From DASRCB01 sp035653295 (GTDB taxonomy: Bacteria; Acidobacteriota; Terriglobia; Bryobacterales; Bryobacteraceae), in the NCBI GenBank assembly GCA_035653295.1, contig DASRCB010000330.1, positions 1 to 20,537 on the forward strand: a stretch of 20,537 nucleotides of DNA. Direction: 5' to 3'. The translations under genes and the position numbers were made by a program. Positions within the stretch are counted from its first letter, which is position 1; the number at the start of each line of letters is the position of its first letter. A model generated the notes under the pieces. The model made no database searches and had not been told where the DNA came from. It was given only the letters and a program-made list of their open reading frames with translations. Below, in pieces: positions 7,094 through 15,261 of this stretch.

Positions 7094-10000
7094 GGCCTGC
7101 TCCACATCGACGCTCCACTCCACCCAGGCAGCGTCCAGAAGTGGGAAGCAGAGGGCGAGGCGGATAGGGCGCTGGTCGATGCCCGAGATGATGCGCGCGT
7201 ACATCTCGAGCTGGGCGCCATAGCGGCGGCGCTCGTTTTCGAGGAAAGCTTCGCGGCTGCCGCCCTCGTGGGTGCTGGTCTTGTAGTCGATCAACCACCG
7301 CACCCCGGCTTCATCGACGAATGTCCGATCAATGCGGACCCGGCGATACCGGCCGTCTATCCACGCCGTCAGCGCGTATTCGCATTCGGCTTCGGCATGC
7401 GGCGCGAGAACCCAGCGCATGCGGTCGCTGTCCAGGCAGCGCTCGAGCGTGCCTGCCACCGTGGTCGTAGCTTTGTCCAGCTCCGAAGGTGGAACCCCCA
7501 GTCCTGCCAGCGCGGCGCGGAAGGCGCCCTCGAGGGAACGGATGCGCGGCGCGCTCCACGCGTCAACGCCCGTTTCGGCAAAGCGCTGCAGCCAGTCGTG
7601 CAGCACCGTCCCCACATGGCGCCGTGTATCGCCCGCCCATTCGAACGTGATTGGCCGCTCTTCGATGGCGGGTTCTTCCTCGTGCTCCCACCGGATCGGC
7701 GGCAGCGCCCCGGGAGCGCGCCACTGCAGATCGACACGACGAATGCGGCGTTCGATGTGCTGCGGCTCCTGGACGGGTGCGGCAACTTGTGCGGCAAGCG
7801 CCCGCTGGAACTCGGGCCCCAGCTCATTCCACAGCAGCTTCAGGAACGAAGCGGCAGACGCGGACGCCTCGATGCCGGAATTCGTATGCTTCACGGCCGC
7901 ACAGCCCAGCAGATGCAATGTGTGCTTCGCGCGCGTCACGGCGACATAGAGCTGGCGCTTCGCTTCGTTCTCCGCCTTCTCGTTCTCCTGATGCGTAATG
8001 TACTGATACAGGCGATCTTCGTTGACCTGCGGCTTTGCCGCAACCACCAGGCCCTCGGCGCCGAACTCATGAAACGCGAGCAGCGGCGGATCGTCCTCGC
8101 GCGTGCGCGCGCCGAGGCCGGGCAGAATAACGGTATCGAACTCCAGACCCTTGGCCTGATGGATGGTCATCACCTGGATGCGCCCGTCGGCATTTGCGTC
8201 GGGGTGCGCGAAAAGCTCTTTCACTTTTTTCCGCAGGTCATCGAAGCGGGCGAGGTCGCCCCCTTCATCCAGGGTCTCCAGCAGGTCGAAATACGCGGCG
8301 GCGTCGTCCAGATCGTTCTGCCCCTGCGCGAACGCCGGCCCGTCCAGCAGGCGCCACGCGCCTTCTACCAGCTCGCGAAGGGACCGTCGGCCACGTTCGT
8401 CCAGAGCCCGATCGATTGCGGGGCGAATCCGTTGAATGCGGGCTGCGCCCTCGCCAGTCACCACGCCGATGGATGACCAGATCGGACGATCCTTGTCGGC
8501 GCTGGTGGCGAGAAGATCGGCCAAAGTCAGCCCGCACCACGGGGCTCGCAGCACGGCGAGCCACGAAACGCGATCGCCGGGGTGGAGCAGGGCGAACGTA
8601 AGCGCCATCAGGTCCTGTACGATGGGCCGCTCGCCCAGATAGTAGATCTCGACCGCTCGGAATCGTATCCCGGCCCGGCGCAGCGCGGCCACGATGGAAG
8701 TGAGATGGCTTCGCGCGCGGACGAGGATGGCGGTAGTCCCGTCTTCCGGAATGAGAGAGATGACACGCGCGGCTTCTTCCTCCTGCGCTTTGTCGAAGAA
8801 AGCGTGCGCCTGGGGCTCGGGACCAGGCTGTGCAACCGCGGCGGTGAATCGCGCGTAAGGCACCGTTCCGCTGAGCGGGTCCTCGGTATGGCCGAGAATG
8901 CCCCTGAAGACCCGGTCCACCCAGTCCACAATTCGGGGCTGAGAGCGAAAGTTCTGCGTGAGCTTGAGCGACTCCGGGACGATACTGCCAATACCGTGGC
9001 GCCGCGTGCTGAGGAAGATCCCTACTTCTGCCTGCCGGAAGCGATAGATGGACTGCATCGGGTCTCCAACCAGGAACAGCGTGCGGCCGTCCGTCGGATC
9101 CCACCCGGCCGTGAGCTTCTTCAGCAGCCGGAGCTGCGAGCGGGAAGTGTCCTGGAATTCGTCCACCAGGATGTGTTCGATGCGCGAACCAAGCGCCAGA
9201 CCCAAATCGGTCGGATCATCTTCGGGGCCCAGCGCTTCGAGCGCGGCGAACAGCAGCGCGGTGAAGTCTGACTCGCCGCGCGCGGCGAACTCGTTACTGA
9301 GCTGCGATGCGGCCATCGGCAGGACCTCGAAGACGGCGCACAGGATCCGCCACTGTTCGTCGTCGAAATGTGGCTCGGGGAGCGTGCGGACGCGGCACAG
9401 CTCGAGGCGGAGTTCCTCGTGGGAGTCGTCGAGCGAGTACGGGAGCGCTTTAGTCACCGCTTTGCGCCAGTCGCCCTTTTTCGTGAGCAGCAGATCCGCA
9501 ATCTCGATCCACGCCGGCACGTCGGCCGTCGAAGCGCCCGGGAGATCGCCTGCACTGCGGCCTGCGAAGCGCGCGATCCTGCTCGCCAGGTCACCCCTGA
9601 GCAACTCGCGCAGGAGAGTCAGGTTTTCGGTGATTAGTTCCGCCAATTGTTGTTCGAGGCGCCGGCGGACCGCGCCCATGTCCTGACGGCCATCGCCGAT
9701 GATTGGCAGCCACTGCTCGCGCTTCTCGAGCATGCCAATCAGCTGGTTCACGAGTGCGCCGGCATTATCGAAGTGCAGCAGTAACCGGCGCAGCGCGCCC
9801 GCGGGCGGCTCGGAACCCTGGACCAGCTGAACCGTGGCGCGCGCGGCGGCGGCGTAGAGGTCGTACGGCTTCTCGGTCGGGCTGGGGACCGCGCCCAGAC
9901 GGGACATCCAGGGCATCTGCGCCGCGATCCGCAGGCAGAGCGCGTCGAAGGTCTCGATGCGCATGCGTGAGGCGTTCTCGCGCAGTCGCCATTTCCGCGC

Positions 10001-10297
10001 GGCGTCGCGCTGCAGGGCCGCGTGGGCCAGGCGCCGGGTCGTGCGTTCGTGTTCGGCTATCGGCTCGGCGCCGCTCGCGCTGTCGAGAGCGTTTATCACG
10101 CGTTCGCGCATTTCGGCGGCGGCCTTTTTGGTGAACGTAATGGCCACGATCCGCTCCGGCTCGTCGACAACGGCGAGAAGGGCGAGATAGCGCTGGATCA
10201 GGAGTTCGGTCTTGCCGGAGCCCGCGGGCGCCTGGACGATGAAGGATGTCGAGGTGTCGAGCGCGAGAGCGCGGGCGTCGGCGTCAGTGGGCTTCAT
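7076..10297 (-). CDS. addA: AddA-like UvrD/REP helicase-nuclease (double-strand break repair)
   Basis: The 1073-residue protein is a superfamily 1A helicase with a C-terminal RecB-family nuclease. Seen: Walker A APAGSGKT (23-30), ITFTKKAAAEMRERV (53-67), Walker B ILVDEFQDTS (about 374-383), FLVGDPMQSIYRFRQAE, TQNFRSQPRIVDW, VMTIHQAKGLEFDTVILPG and YVAVTRAKHTLHLL. The nuclease domain holds HVGTVLHDWL, RIDRTF, LIDYKTS (near residue 1002) and QLEMYARI. With the preceding AddB-like gene it should process broken DNA ends for RecA-dependent repair. The ATG at 10297 is chosen because GGAG lies 7 nt before it; an in-frame ATG at 10417 would add 40 Arg/Gly/Ala-rich residues. The 3' end overlaps the flavoprotein gene by 18 nt. 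The name is by family resemblance; it could be filed simply as a UvrD-helicase domain protein. Confidence 0.88.
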   Translation of the reverse strand: MKPTDADARALALDTSTSFIVQAPAGSGKTELLIQRYLALLAVVDEPERIVAITFTKKAAAEMRERVINALDSASGAEPIAEHERTTRRLAHAALQRDAARKWRLRENASRMRIETFDALCLRIAAQMPWMSRLGAVPSPTEKPYDLYAAAARATVQLVQGSEPPAGALRRLLLHFDNAGALVNQLIGMLEKREQWLPIIGDGRQDMGAVRRRLEQQLAELITENLTLLRELLRGDLASRIARFAGRSAGDLPGASTADVPAWIEIADLLLTKKGDWRKAVTKALPYSLDDSHEELRLELCRVRTLPEPHFDDEQWRILCAVFEVLPMAASQLSNEFAARGESDFTALLFAALEALGPEDDPTDLGLALGSRIEHILVDEFQDTSRSQLRLLKKLTAGWDPTDGRTLFLVGDPMQSIYRFRQAEVGIFLSTRRHGIGSIVPESLKLTQNFRSQPRIVDWVDRVFRGILGHTEDPLSGTVPYARFTAAVAQPGPEPQAHAFFDKAQEEEAARVISLIPEDGTTAILVRARSHLTSIVAALRRAGIRFRAVEIYYLGERPIVQDLMALTFALLHPGDRVSWLAVLRAPWCGLTLADLLATSADKDRPIWSSIGVVTGEGAARIQRIRPAIDRALDERGRRSLRELVEGAWRLLDGPAFAQGQNDLDDAAAYFDLLETLDEGGDLARFDDLRKKVKELFAHPDANADGRIQVMTIHQAKGLEFDTVILPGLGARTREDDPPLLAFHEFGAEGLVVAAKPQVNEDRLYQYITHQENEKAENEAKRQLYVAVTRAKHTLHLLGCAAVKHTNSGIEASASAASFLKLLWNELGPEFQRALAAQVAAPVQEPQHIERRIRRVDLQWRAPGALPPIRWEHEEEPAIEERPITFEWAGDTRRHVGTVLHDWLQRFAETGVDAWSAPRIRSLEGAFRAALAGLGVPPSELDKATTTVAGTLERCLDSDRMRWVLAPHAEAECEYALTAWIDGRYRRVRIDRTFVDEAGVRWLIDYKTSTHEGGSREAFLENERRRYGAQLEMYARIISGIDQRPIRLALCFPLLDAAWVEWSVDVEQASGLHI

Positions 10298-10359
10298 TGC
10301 CGAGCTCCGCCGTCGGGGAGCAGGCGCGCAGCGTGCGGCGGACCCTCTGCCCTGGCTGT

Positions 10360-10368
10360 TTTGTAGCA
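10360..10368 (-). promoter_or_regulatory. Possible internal promoter of the addA-like gene
   Basis: In the 126-nt gap between the two repair genes the minus strand reads TGCTACAAA, an extended -10-like sequence about 63 nt before the ATG at 10297. No -35 box is evident. The gap is unusually long for a co-translated pair, so some independent transcription is possible. Confidence 0.2.
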
Positions 10369-10423
10369 AACCACCGAGCGGCCTGGGAGCCCGCCGCAGT
10401 GCGAGGCCCTGCCGCATACAGTC

Positions 10424-13000
10424 TCATTCCGGGGTCTCCGGCACAGATTCATCCACGCGGCATAACGCACGATACGCGCAGTATTGGCACGCCCCCTTCG
10501 CGGGATCCACGCGGGCCACGCCGGCGCGGAAGTCTTCGGCGAGGATGGTTAGCACGCGCGTCCATTGCTGGCGCTCGACGGCGAGGACGCCCGTTGCCGT
10601 TTGCATGCGCTTCAGCTGTAGTGTGTTCTCCTCGGCGAGGCCGCGGTAGCCGGGATCCTCGCGGTTGATGTGTGCAATGAGCAGCGCCGCGAGCGGGTCG
10701 GCGCAGGTGGCGGCGTACAGCGGAAGCTGAGGCTCGCCGGGGCGGTCGCCCAGCCAGCCTTTCGTGTCCACCTTGCCGGTTTTGTAATCGATAATCGCGA
10801 CGCGGCCGTTGGACAGGCGATCAGTGCGGTCCACGCGCACTTCCAGCTGCAGTCCGCCGATCTCCACCTGCTGTTTGCGTTCGCACGCCTCGATGGTGAA
10901 CGGCGGACGCTGTCTTTCGATGTGCTGCAGCCAATCCACAATGATGATCTCGAGGCGTTCGCGCTCGATCGCGGAAAAAACATCCGCGCCATCTATGGCC
11001 GAGGCGAGGCTCCGGCGCACCACTTCGCTGATCTGGTCGGGCGTGCAGCCGAGCAGGCCCGCCTGGGACCCGAGCTCGTTCCAGATGAGCTCCATCGCTG
11101 TGTGTACGCTCTTGCCCTTTTCCATGGCTGAAATTCCGAACTCGCGTTCTTCGAGGCCTCTCGCTCTCAGCCGATGGGCGACGAATGCCTGAAACGGGCA
11201 GGCGGCCATTGCTTTCAGGACCGCCGCGCCGCCCGGAGTGTTCGGTGCCTCGAGCGGAGGCGCGGCCTCATCCTCGAGCTTCTCGACGGACGCGGCGGTC
11301 GGTGGCCGAACTGGCGCATGAAGCGCGACGATGTCGGGTTCCAGCTCTGCGGCAAGAGGGCTGGCGTGCAGGTCACGATCGTCGATCTTCTCCGGAAAAC
11401 TGAGCACCACGTCCGGCGCGCTGGCCGCCAGGCGGGCGAGCGTCTGCCGCGCAAACGACACTTCGCGCTCCGGCGAGCAGTGAGGCATACGCTTCTGGAT
11501 CTGGACCCCAAGCGGCAGGAACGGATTCGGGCGCGCGCGCTCAGGCAGCGTTTCTTCATCCAGGCCTGCAATCCAGACGTTATCGAAGGCGAGGCCCGCG
11601 GCTTCGAGCGTACCCATGATCTGAACCGGCGCGCCTTCGTTCTCCGGCTGAAACGTGGTCGATTCGGCGATCCGCCGCAGTTGGGATTCCGAGTCGTGGT
11701 AGTCCAGCGGCGGCCGGACGACGTCCAGAGTTGACAGCGTCGAAAGCGCCTCGTTCCACGCGCTCAGGAGCTGGTATTCGATGCTGTTCGGCTGGCGGTC
11801 ACCCGGCCAGCCTGCGGCGCCGAGAAGGCGCGCGAACGAACGGCTCCAGGCGCTCGGCAGCTGCCGCTCCGGAAGCTCGCGCGCGGCCATTTCGAGCGCG
11901 CGCAGCGGACGCACAAGTTCGGGAAGACCATCGACTCGCAGCTTGCCATTCCGTAACTGGATATCCAGGCGCGCGCGATGTTCGCGCTCTTCGATACCGC
12001 CTTGGAGGAATGTGCTGCGGAGGAGGAGGCCGGCATCAGCAACGGACAGCGGCCCGCGGCCTGCATCGAGTATGAGCAGCGCGGCGCGAATGATCGGATA
12101 CTCAGCGAGAGCCGGGCCGGCGGAGATGTGGTATGACTTCGGCCCCGCGGCAAAAGGCCCGGGCTGAAGAATATCGCCGAACACGCGGGTCACGGCCGCA
12201 CGCCGCGAAGCGAGGTCGGGCACGATGATGCCGATCTGCGCGCGCGGATTCGCCAGCAGGCGGGCGCGCGCCCATGCCGCGGCCGCGTCGAGTTCGTGCT
12301 CGCGATCGCGGGCTGATACCAGCACGGGCCTGGCGCCGAACGAAGGGCGGTCGCATTCCGCGACCTCGCGCAGCGCGGGCGCAAATAACCCCAGCTGGCC
12401 GGGCCCGCTGTCCTGGGCGCGGCCTTGCAGTGCGTTCACGAACTCCCGCTGCTGAGGGGTGAGCTCGTCAAAGCCGGCCAGCAGGATCCGCGCCGGGGGC
12501 GTGATATCGCCGCCGGCGATGTGCTCGCGAACCACGTCCATCAGCCGCGCGCTGTCGAGCCAGTTGCGCCCGCGCAGCCGGTCCAGGAAACCAGTGGTCC
12601 AGCGCGCGAACGCTTCGCAGTCCTCGGTCGCGGCGGGCGTGGGCCGGCCGGCGGGCACTCGCCACGCAGTCGCCAGCTGGAATGCCTCCTTCGCCGCGAC
12701 AGCCGTGGCATGCGGCTGAAGCAGGAGATCGCCGTCGGCGCGGCGGATGATGTCCTCCCAAACCGCTGTCTCCTGGGCGGCGTTGAGCACCAGAGGGAAG
12801 GGACCGGGCCGGCCCGAGTACAGCAGATCTCTGAAACATTTCGCGACAAAAGCGTCGAGTGGAAGAATCACCGGGCTGCGCCACGCCGACAGCCCACGGG
12901 CGCGCTGGACATGCTGAACTTGCAGAGTGAGCGCGCGTGAAAGCCGTCGCGAGGACGTCAGTACGGCGGCGCCCTCGAGCGCTGCTTCAACTGCGGTCAA
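10424..13000 (-). CDS. addB: AddB-like PD-(D/E)XK nuclease with Fe-S cysteine set
   Basis: The 858-residue protein resembles the AddB-like "probable DNA repair protein" family (TIGR03623). The N-terminal half is a helicase-like fold without an intact Walker A: where AddB of Bacillus has a P-loop, this reads LTSSRRLSRAL. Other helicase-like pieces remain (IMGTLEAAGLAFDNVWIAGL). The C-terminal nuclease shows HTAMELIW, VRVDRTDRL, VAIIDYKTGK (near residue 737) and PQLPLYA. Four cysteines match the AddB iron-sulfur pattern: Cys601 in AACPFQAF, then Cys838, Cys841 and Cys847 in GACQYCAYRALC. The start is TTG at 13000, with TAAAAT 8 nt upstream on the minus strand. It is the first gene of the repair pair and diverges from cmk across 47 bp. 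Confidence 0.85.
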   Translation of the reverse strand: MTAVEAALEGAAVLTSSRRLSRALTLQVQHVQRARGLSAWRSPVILPLDAFVAKCFRDLLYSGRPGPFPLVLNAAQETAVWEDIIRRADGDLLLQPHATAVAAKEAFQLATAWRVPAGRPTPAATEDCEAFARWTTGFLDRLRGRNWLDSARLMDVVREHIAGGDITPPARILLAGFDELTPQQREFVNALQGRAQDSGPGQLGLFAPALREVAECDRPSFGARPVLVSARDREHELDAAAAWARARLLANPRAQIGIIVPDLASRRAAVTRVFGDILQPGPFAAGPKSYHISAGPALAEYPIIRAALLILDAGRGPLSVADAGLLLRSTFLQGGIEEREHRARLDIQLRNGKLRVDGLPELVRPLRALEMAARELPERQLPSAWSRSFARLLGAAGWPGDRQPNSIEYQLLSAWNEALSTLSTLDVVRPPLDYHDSESQLRRIAESTTFQPENEGAPVQIMGTLEAAGLAFDNVWIAGLDEETLPERARPNPFLPLGVQIQKRMPHCSPEREVSFARQTLARLAASAPDVVLSFPEKIDDRDLHASPLAAELEPDIVALHAPVRPPTAASVEKLEDEAAPPLEAPNTPGGAAVLKAMAACPFQAFVAHRLRARGLEEREFGISAMEKGKSVHTAMELIWNELGSQAGLLGCTPDQISEVVRRSLASAIDGADVFSAIERERLEIIIVDWLQHIERQRPPFTIEACERKQQVEIGGLQLEVRVDRTDRLSNGRVAIIDYKTGKVDTKGWLGDRPGEPQLPLYAATCADPLAALLIAHINREDPGYRGLAEENTLQLKRMQTATGVLAVERQQWTRVLTILAEDFRAGVARVDPAKGACQYCAYRALCRVDESVPETPE

Positions 13001-13008
13001 CGTAATCG

Positions 13009-13014
13009 ATTTTA
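13009..13014 (-). promoter_or_regulatory. -10-like element for the addB-like gene (leaderless candidate)
   Basis: The minus strand reads GATAAAAT, with TAAAAT ending 8 nt before the TTG start at 13000. No Shine-Dalgarno sequence fits in that space. It lies in the 47-bp divergent region shared with cmk. Confidence 0.42.
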
Positions 13015-13035
13015 TCGCTCCGGCCGCACATCCCT

Positions 13036-13041
13036 TACCAT
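13036..13041 (+). promoter_or_regulatory. -10-like element for cmk (leaderless candidate)
   Basis: TACCAT ends 6 nt before the TTG start at 13048, the same spacing as for the flavoprotein gene at 5969. No ribosome binding site is visible, so the transcript may begin at the start codon. Confidence 0.4.
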
Positions 13042-13047
13042 AAAAAC

Positions 13048-13737
13048 TTGAGTAAGCGGATAATTGTTGCGATCGATGGCCCTGCCGGCGCGGGCAAGAG
13101 CACGCTGGCGCGCCGCATCGCCGAAAAGCTCGGCTGTATTTACATCGACACGGGCGCTATGTACCGGGCCGTGGCCCTGTGGGCGCTGCGGAACGGCACG
13201 GCGCTGGAGGACATGCACCGGCTGGAGCAACTGGCCCGCGAGGCGGACATCGAGTTCACCGCGGGCGCTTCTACCGTTCTGCTGAATGGCGAAGATGTCA
13301 CGGAAGCGATCCGCACGCCGGAGGTGTCGGACGCAGCCTCGAGGGTCTCCGCGATTCCGGGCGTCCGGCAGGCTCTGGTGCGCAAGCAGCGGGAGATCGG
13401 CGCGACGGCGTCGGTCGTAATGGAAGGGCGCGATATCGGCACCATCGTCTTCCCAGAGGCCGACGTAAAGGTGTTTCTCGATGCGGAGCCGGCCGTGCGG
13501 GCTGACCGGCGCGTGCGGCAGCTCGCCACGGCGGGCCGGGCTCTTGCGGAGCAGGCCGTCGCCTCGCAGATCGACGAGCGTGACCGGCGGGATCGTACGC
13601 GCGCCGAGTCGCCCCTGGTGCAGGCCCCGGACGCCGTATATCTGGACAGCAGCGGCATGGATGCCGATGAGGTGGAGCAGAAGCTGCTGCGCATCATTCG
13701 CGAGCGCACCAGCAACGGCAAGGAGCGCAGGTCTTGA
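13048..13737 (+). CDS. cmk: Cytidylate kinase
   Basis: The 229-residue enzyme phosphorylates CMP and dCMP to the diphosphates in the cytoplasm. It shows IVAIDGPAGAGKSTLARRIA with the P-loop at 11-18, the substrate motif YIDTGAMYRAVA (32-43), MEGRDIGTIVFP in the middle, and the lid region DERDRRDRTRAESPL. Length is normal for bacterial Cmk. The start is TTG at 13048; the conserved first strand begins at residue 5, so no later start is possible. It diverges from the addB-like gene, and its TGA overlaps the start of the aspartate kinase gene (TTGA at 13734-13737), so the two are probably translationally coupled. This pairing is not one I know as common for cmk. Confidence 0.95.
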   Translation: MSKRIIVAIDGPAGAGKSTLARRIAEKLGCIYIDTGAMYRAVALWALRNGTALEDMHRLEQLAREADIEFTAGASTVLLNGEDVTEAIRTPEVSDAASRVSAIPGVRQALVRKQREIGATASVVMEGRDIGTIVFPEADVKVFLDAEPAVRADRRVRQLATAGRALAEQAVASQIDERDRRDRTRAESPLVQAPDAVYLDSSGMDADEVEQKLLRIIRERTSNGKERRS

Positions 13738-15161
13738 ACGACGTCCTGGTCATGAAGTTCGGGGGGACGAGCATGGGCTCGGCCGAACGCATCCGCGTGG
13801 CCGCGGATATCTGCATCGAACAGCAGAAGAAGAGGCCGGTAGTGGCCGTCGTGTCGGCCATGTCGAAGATCACGGATCTGCTGCTCGATTCGATGCGCAA
13901 GGCCGAAGCGGGCGACGAATCGGGGCTCGACTATAACCTGCACAAGCTTCGCGAGCGCCATCAGGAGTGCTGCGCGGAGCTGTTGGATGCGCGGCATCGG
14001 GCGGAGGCGCTTACCGGCCTCGATGCATATCTTTCAGATTTCCGGCGCATATGCCACGGGATCCGCATCCTCGGGGAGCGGCCGCCGCGATCGGTGGACG
14101 ATGCAGTGTCGATCGGCGAGAAGCTCTCGGCGTTGCTGATAACCGAGTATCTGGCCACCGTGGGCGTGCGCGCCGCGGCGGTCAGCGGGTCGGACGTAAT
14201 CGTGACGGACGCCGTCTTCGGCAACGCCAGCCCGCTCGCCGAGGAGACCCGCAGGCGCGCATCAGCGAAGCTGGCCCCGATGCTGGCCGAGGGCTGCATG
14301 CCGGTGGTGACGGGCTTCAACGGAGCCACCATGGACGGCCGGCCCACGACGCTGGGTCGGGGCGGCTCCGATTTCTCGGCCTCCATCCTCGCCGGCGCGC
14401 TGGATGCCACGGAGCTGTGGATCTGGACGGACGTCGACGGTATCATGAGCGCGGACCCGCGGCTCGTGCCCGATGCCCGCGTCCTGGAGGAGGTGACCTA
14501 CGCGGAGGCCGCCGAACTGGCGTATAACGGGGCGAAGGTCCTGCATCCGCGCACGCTGGCTCCGCTCGTGGAGAAGCGCATTCCGGTGTGGAGCAAGAAC
14601 AGCTTCAATCTCGCCGCGCCGGGCACGCGCATCGTCCCCATTACCGCCGTTACACCGGGGCCGCGGGCCGTCACGTCCATGACCGGCGTCGTCCTGATCT
14701 CCATCGAGCCTGCGAATGCGACCATCAGCGGGACCCGGGTGATGGCTCGCGCCCTCGAGTCTCTTGCCGCGGCCAACGCCGAGGTGCTGGCCTTCTCCAG
14801 TTCGAGTTACCGGCAGAGCTTCTGCTTCCTGGTTCGCCAGGAGGAACTGGAGCCGGTGCTGGAGAATCTCGAATCCAGCTTCGCCATCGAGCTGGCGCAC
14901 GGATACCTGAAGCCTGTGGACGTGGACGACAGCGTGGCGCTGCTGGCGGTGGTCGGCGAGGGCATGCGCGGAACCCCGGGGCTGGCCGGGCGGATTTTCA
15001 TGGCCATTTCGCGGCAGAACGTCAACATCATTGCTATCGCACAGGGGTCGAGCGAGCTGACCATCAGCATCGTGGTCCATCGCGACGGCCTGGAGCGGGC
15101 CATCCGCGCGATTCACACCGAGTGCGGCATGAGCCAGGGTGCGGCGGCTGGCGGGATTTAG
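13734..15161 (+). CDS. Aspartate kinase, ThrA-like regulatory type
   Basis: The 475-residue enzyme makes L-aspartyl-4-phosphate, the first step toward lysine, threonine and methionine. The kinase domain shows VMKFGGTSMGS (Lys8), VVSAMSKITD, SIGEKLSALL, TLGRGGSDFSAS (near 205-216) and WIWTDVDGIMSADPR (near 228-242). Two ACT domains follow: about 312-385 (TGVVLISIEPANATISG) and 400-460 (VALLAVVGEGMRGTPG, then NVNIIAIAQGSSELTISIVV). The IAIAQGSSE motif resembles the threonine-sensitive ThrA kinases; there is no fused homoserine dehydrogenase. The start is TTG at 13734, with AGGAG 8 nt upstream; a later ATG at 13752 lacks a ribosome binding site. It overlaps cmk by 4 nt and is not preceded by the lysine riboswitch, unlike the second kinase at 18901. 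Confidence 0.93.
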   Translation: MNDVLVMKFGGTSMGSAERIRVAADICIEQQKKRPVVAVVSAMSKITDLLLDSMRKAEAGDESGLDYNLHKLRERHQECCAELLDARHRAEALTGLDAYLSDFRRICHGIRILGERPPRSVDDAVSIGEKLSALLITEYLATVGVRAAAVSGSDVIVTDAVFGNASPLAEETRRRASAKLAPMLAEGCMPVVTGFNGATMDGRPTTLGRGGSDFSASILAGALDATELWIWTDVDGIMSADPRLVPDARVLEEVTYAEAAELAYNGAKVLHPRTLAPLVEKRIPVWSKNSFNLAAPGTRIVPITAVTPGPRAVTSMTGVVLISIEPANATISGTRVMARALESLAAANAEVLAFSSSSYRQSFCFLVRQEELEPVLENLESSFAIELAHGYLKPVDVDDSVALLAVVGEGMRGTPGLAGRIFMAISRQNVNIIAIAQGSSELTISIVVHRDGLERAIRAIHTECGMSQGAAAGGI

Positions 15162-15178
15162 GAGCCGCTGTTGGGCTC
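15162..15178 (+). other. Short hairpin just after the aspartate kinase stop
   Basis: GAGCC and GGCTC (15162-15166, 15174-15178) can pair around a 7-nt loop directly after the TAG. There is no T-run behind it, so it is not a standard intrinsic terminator. It may protect or shape the 3' end, or mean nothing. Confidence 0.2.
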
Positions 15179-15211
15179 TGGCCTGCGCCGGAAATCCCGC
15201 CCCCCGTAAGG

Positions 15212-15220
15212 TGGTAGAAT
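15212..15220 (+). promoter_or_regulatory. Extended -10 element for the membrane protein gene
   Basis: TGGTAGAAT is an extended -10 (TGN plus TAGAAT). A transcript would start near 15227 and carry a leader of about 35 nt. That leader ends in GAGGGG about 7 nt before the ATG at 15262, a good ribosome binding site. Confidence 0.48.
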
Positions 15221-15261
15221 CAAACCCAACGTATTTAGGGGCAGTATTGAGGGGCAAGATC

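Noticed and set aside
7268..8476. A 402-residue open frame on the plus strand inside the addA-like gene
   Set aside because: It is antisense to the nuclease and helicase motifs and shows no domain of its own.
10298..10417. N-terminal extension of the addA-like protein by 40 residues
   Set aside because: It is low-complexity and unlike AddA N-termini, and the ATG at 10297 has a GGAG site. It cannot be excluded outright, because it would close the gap to the preceding gene.
13600..13750. A second riboswitch before the ThrA-like aspartate kinase
   Set aside because: The region is cmk coding sequence that overlaps the kinase start by 4 nt. No L-box or other conserved aptamer motif is present.
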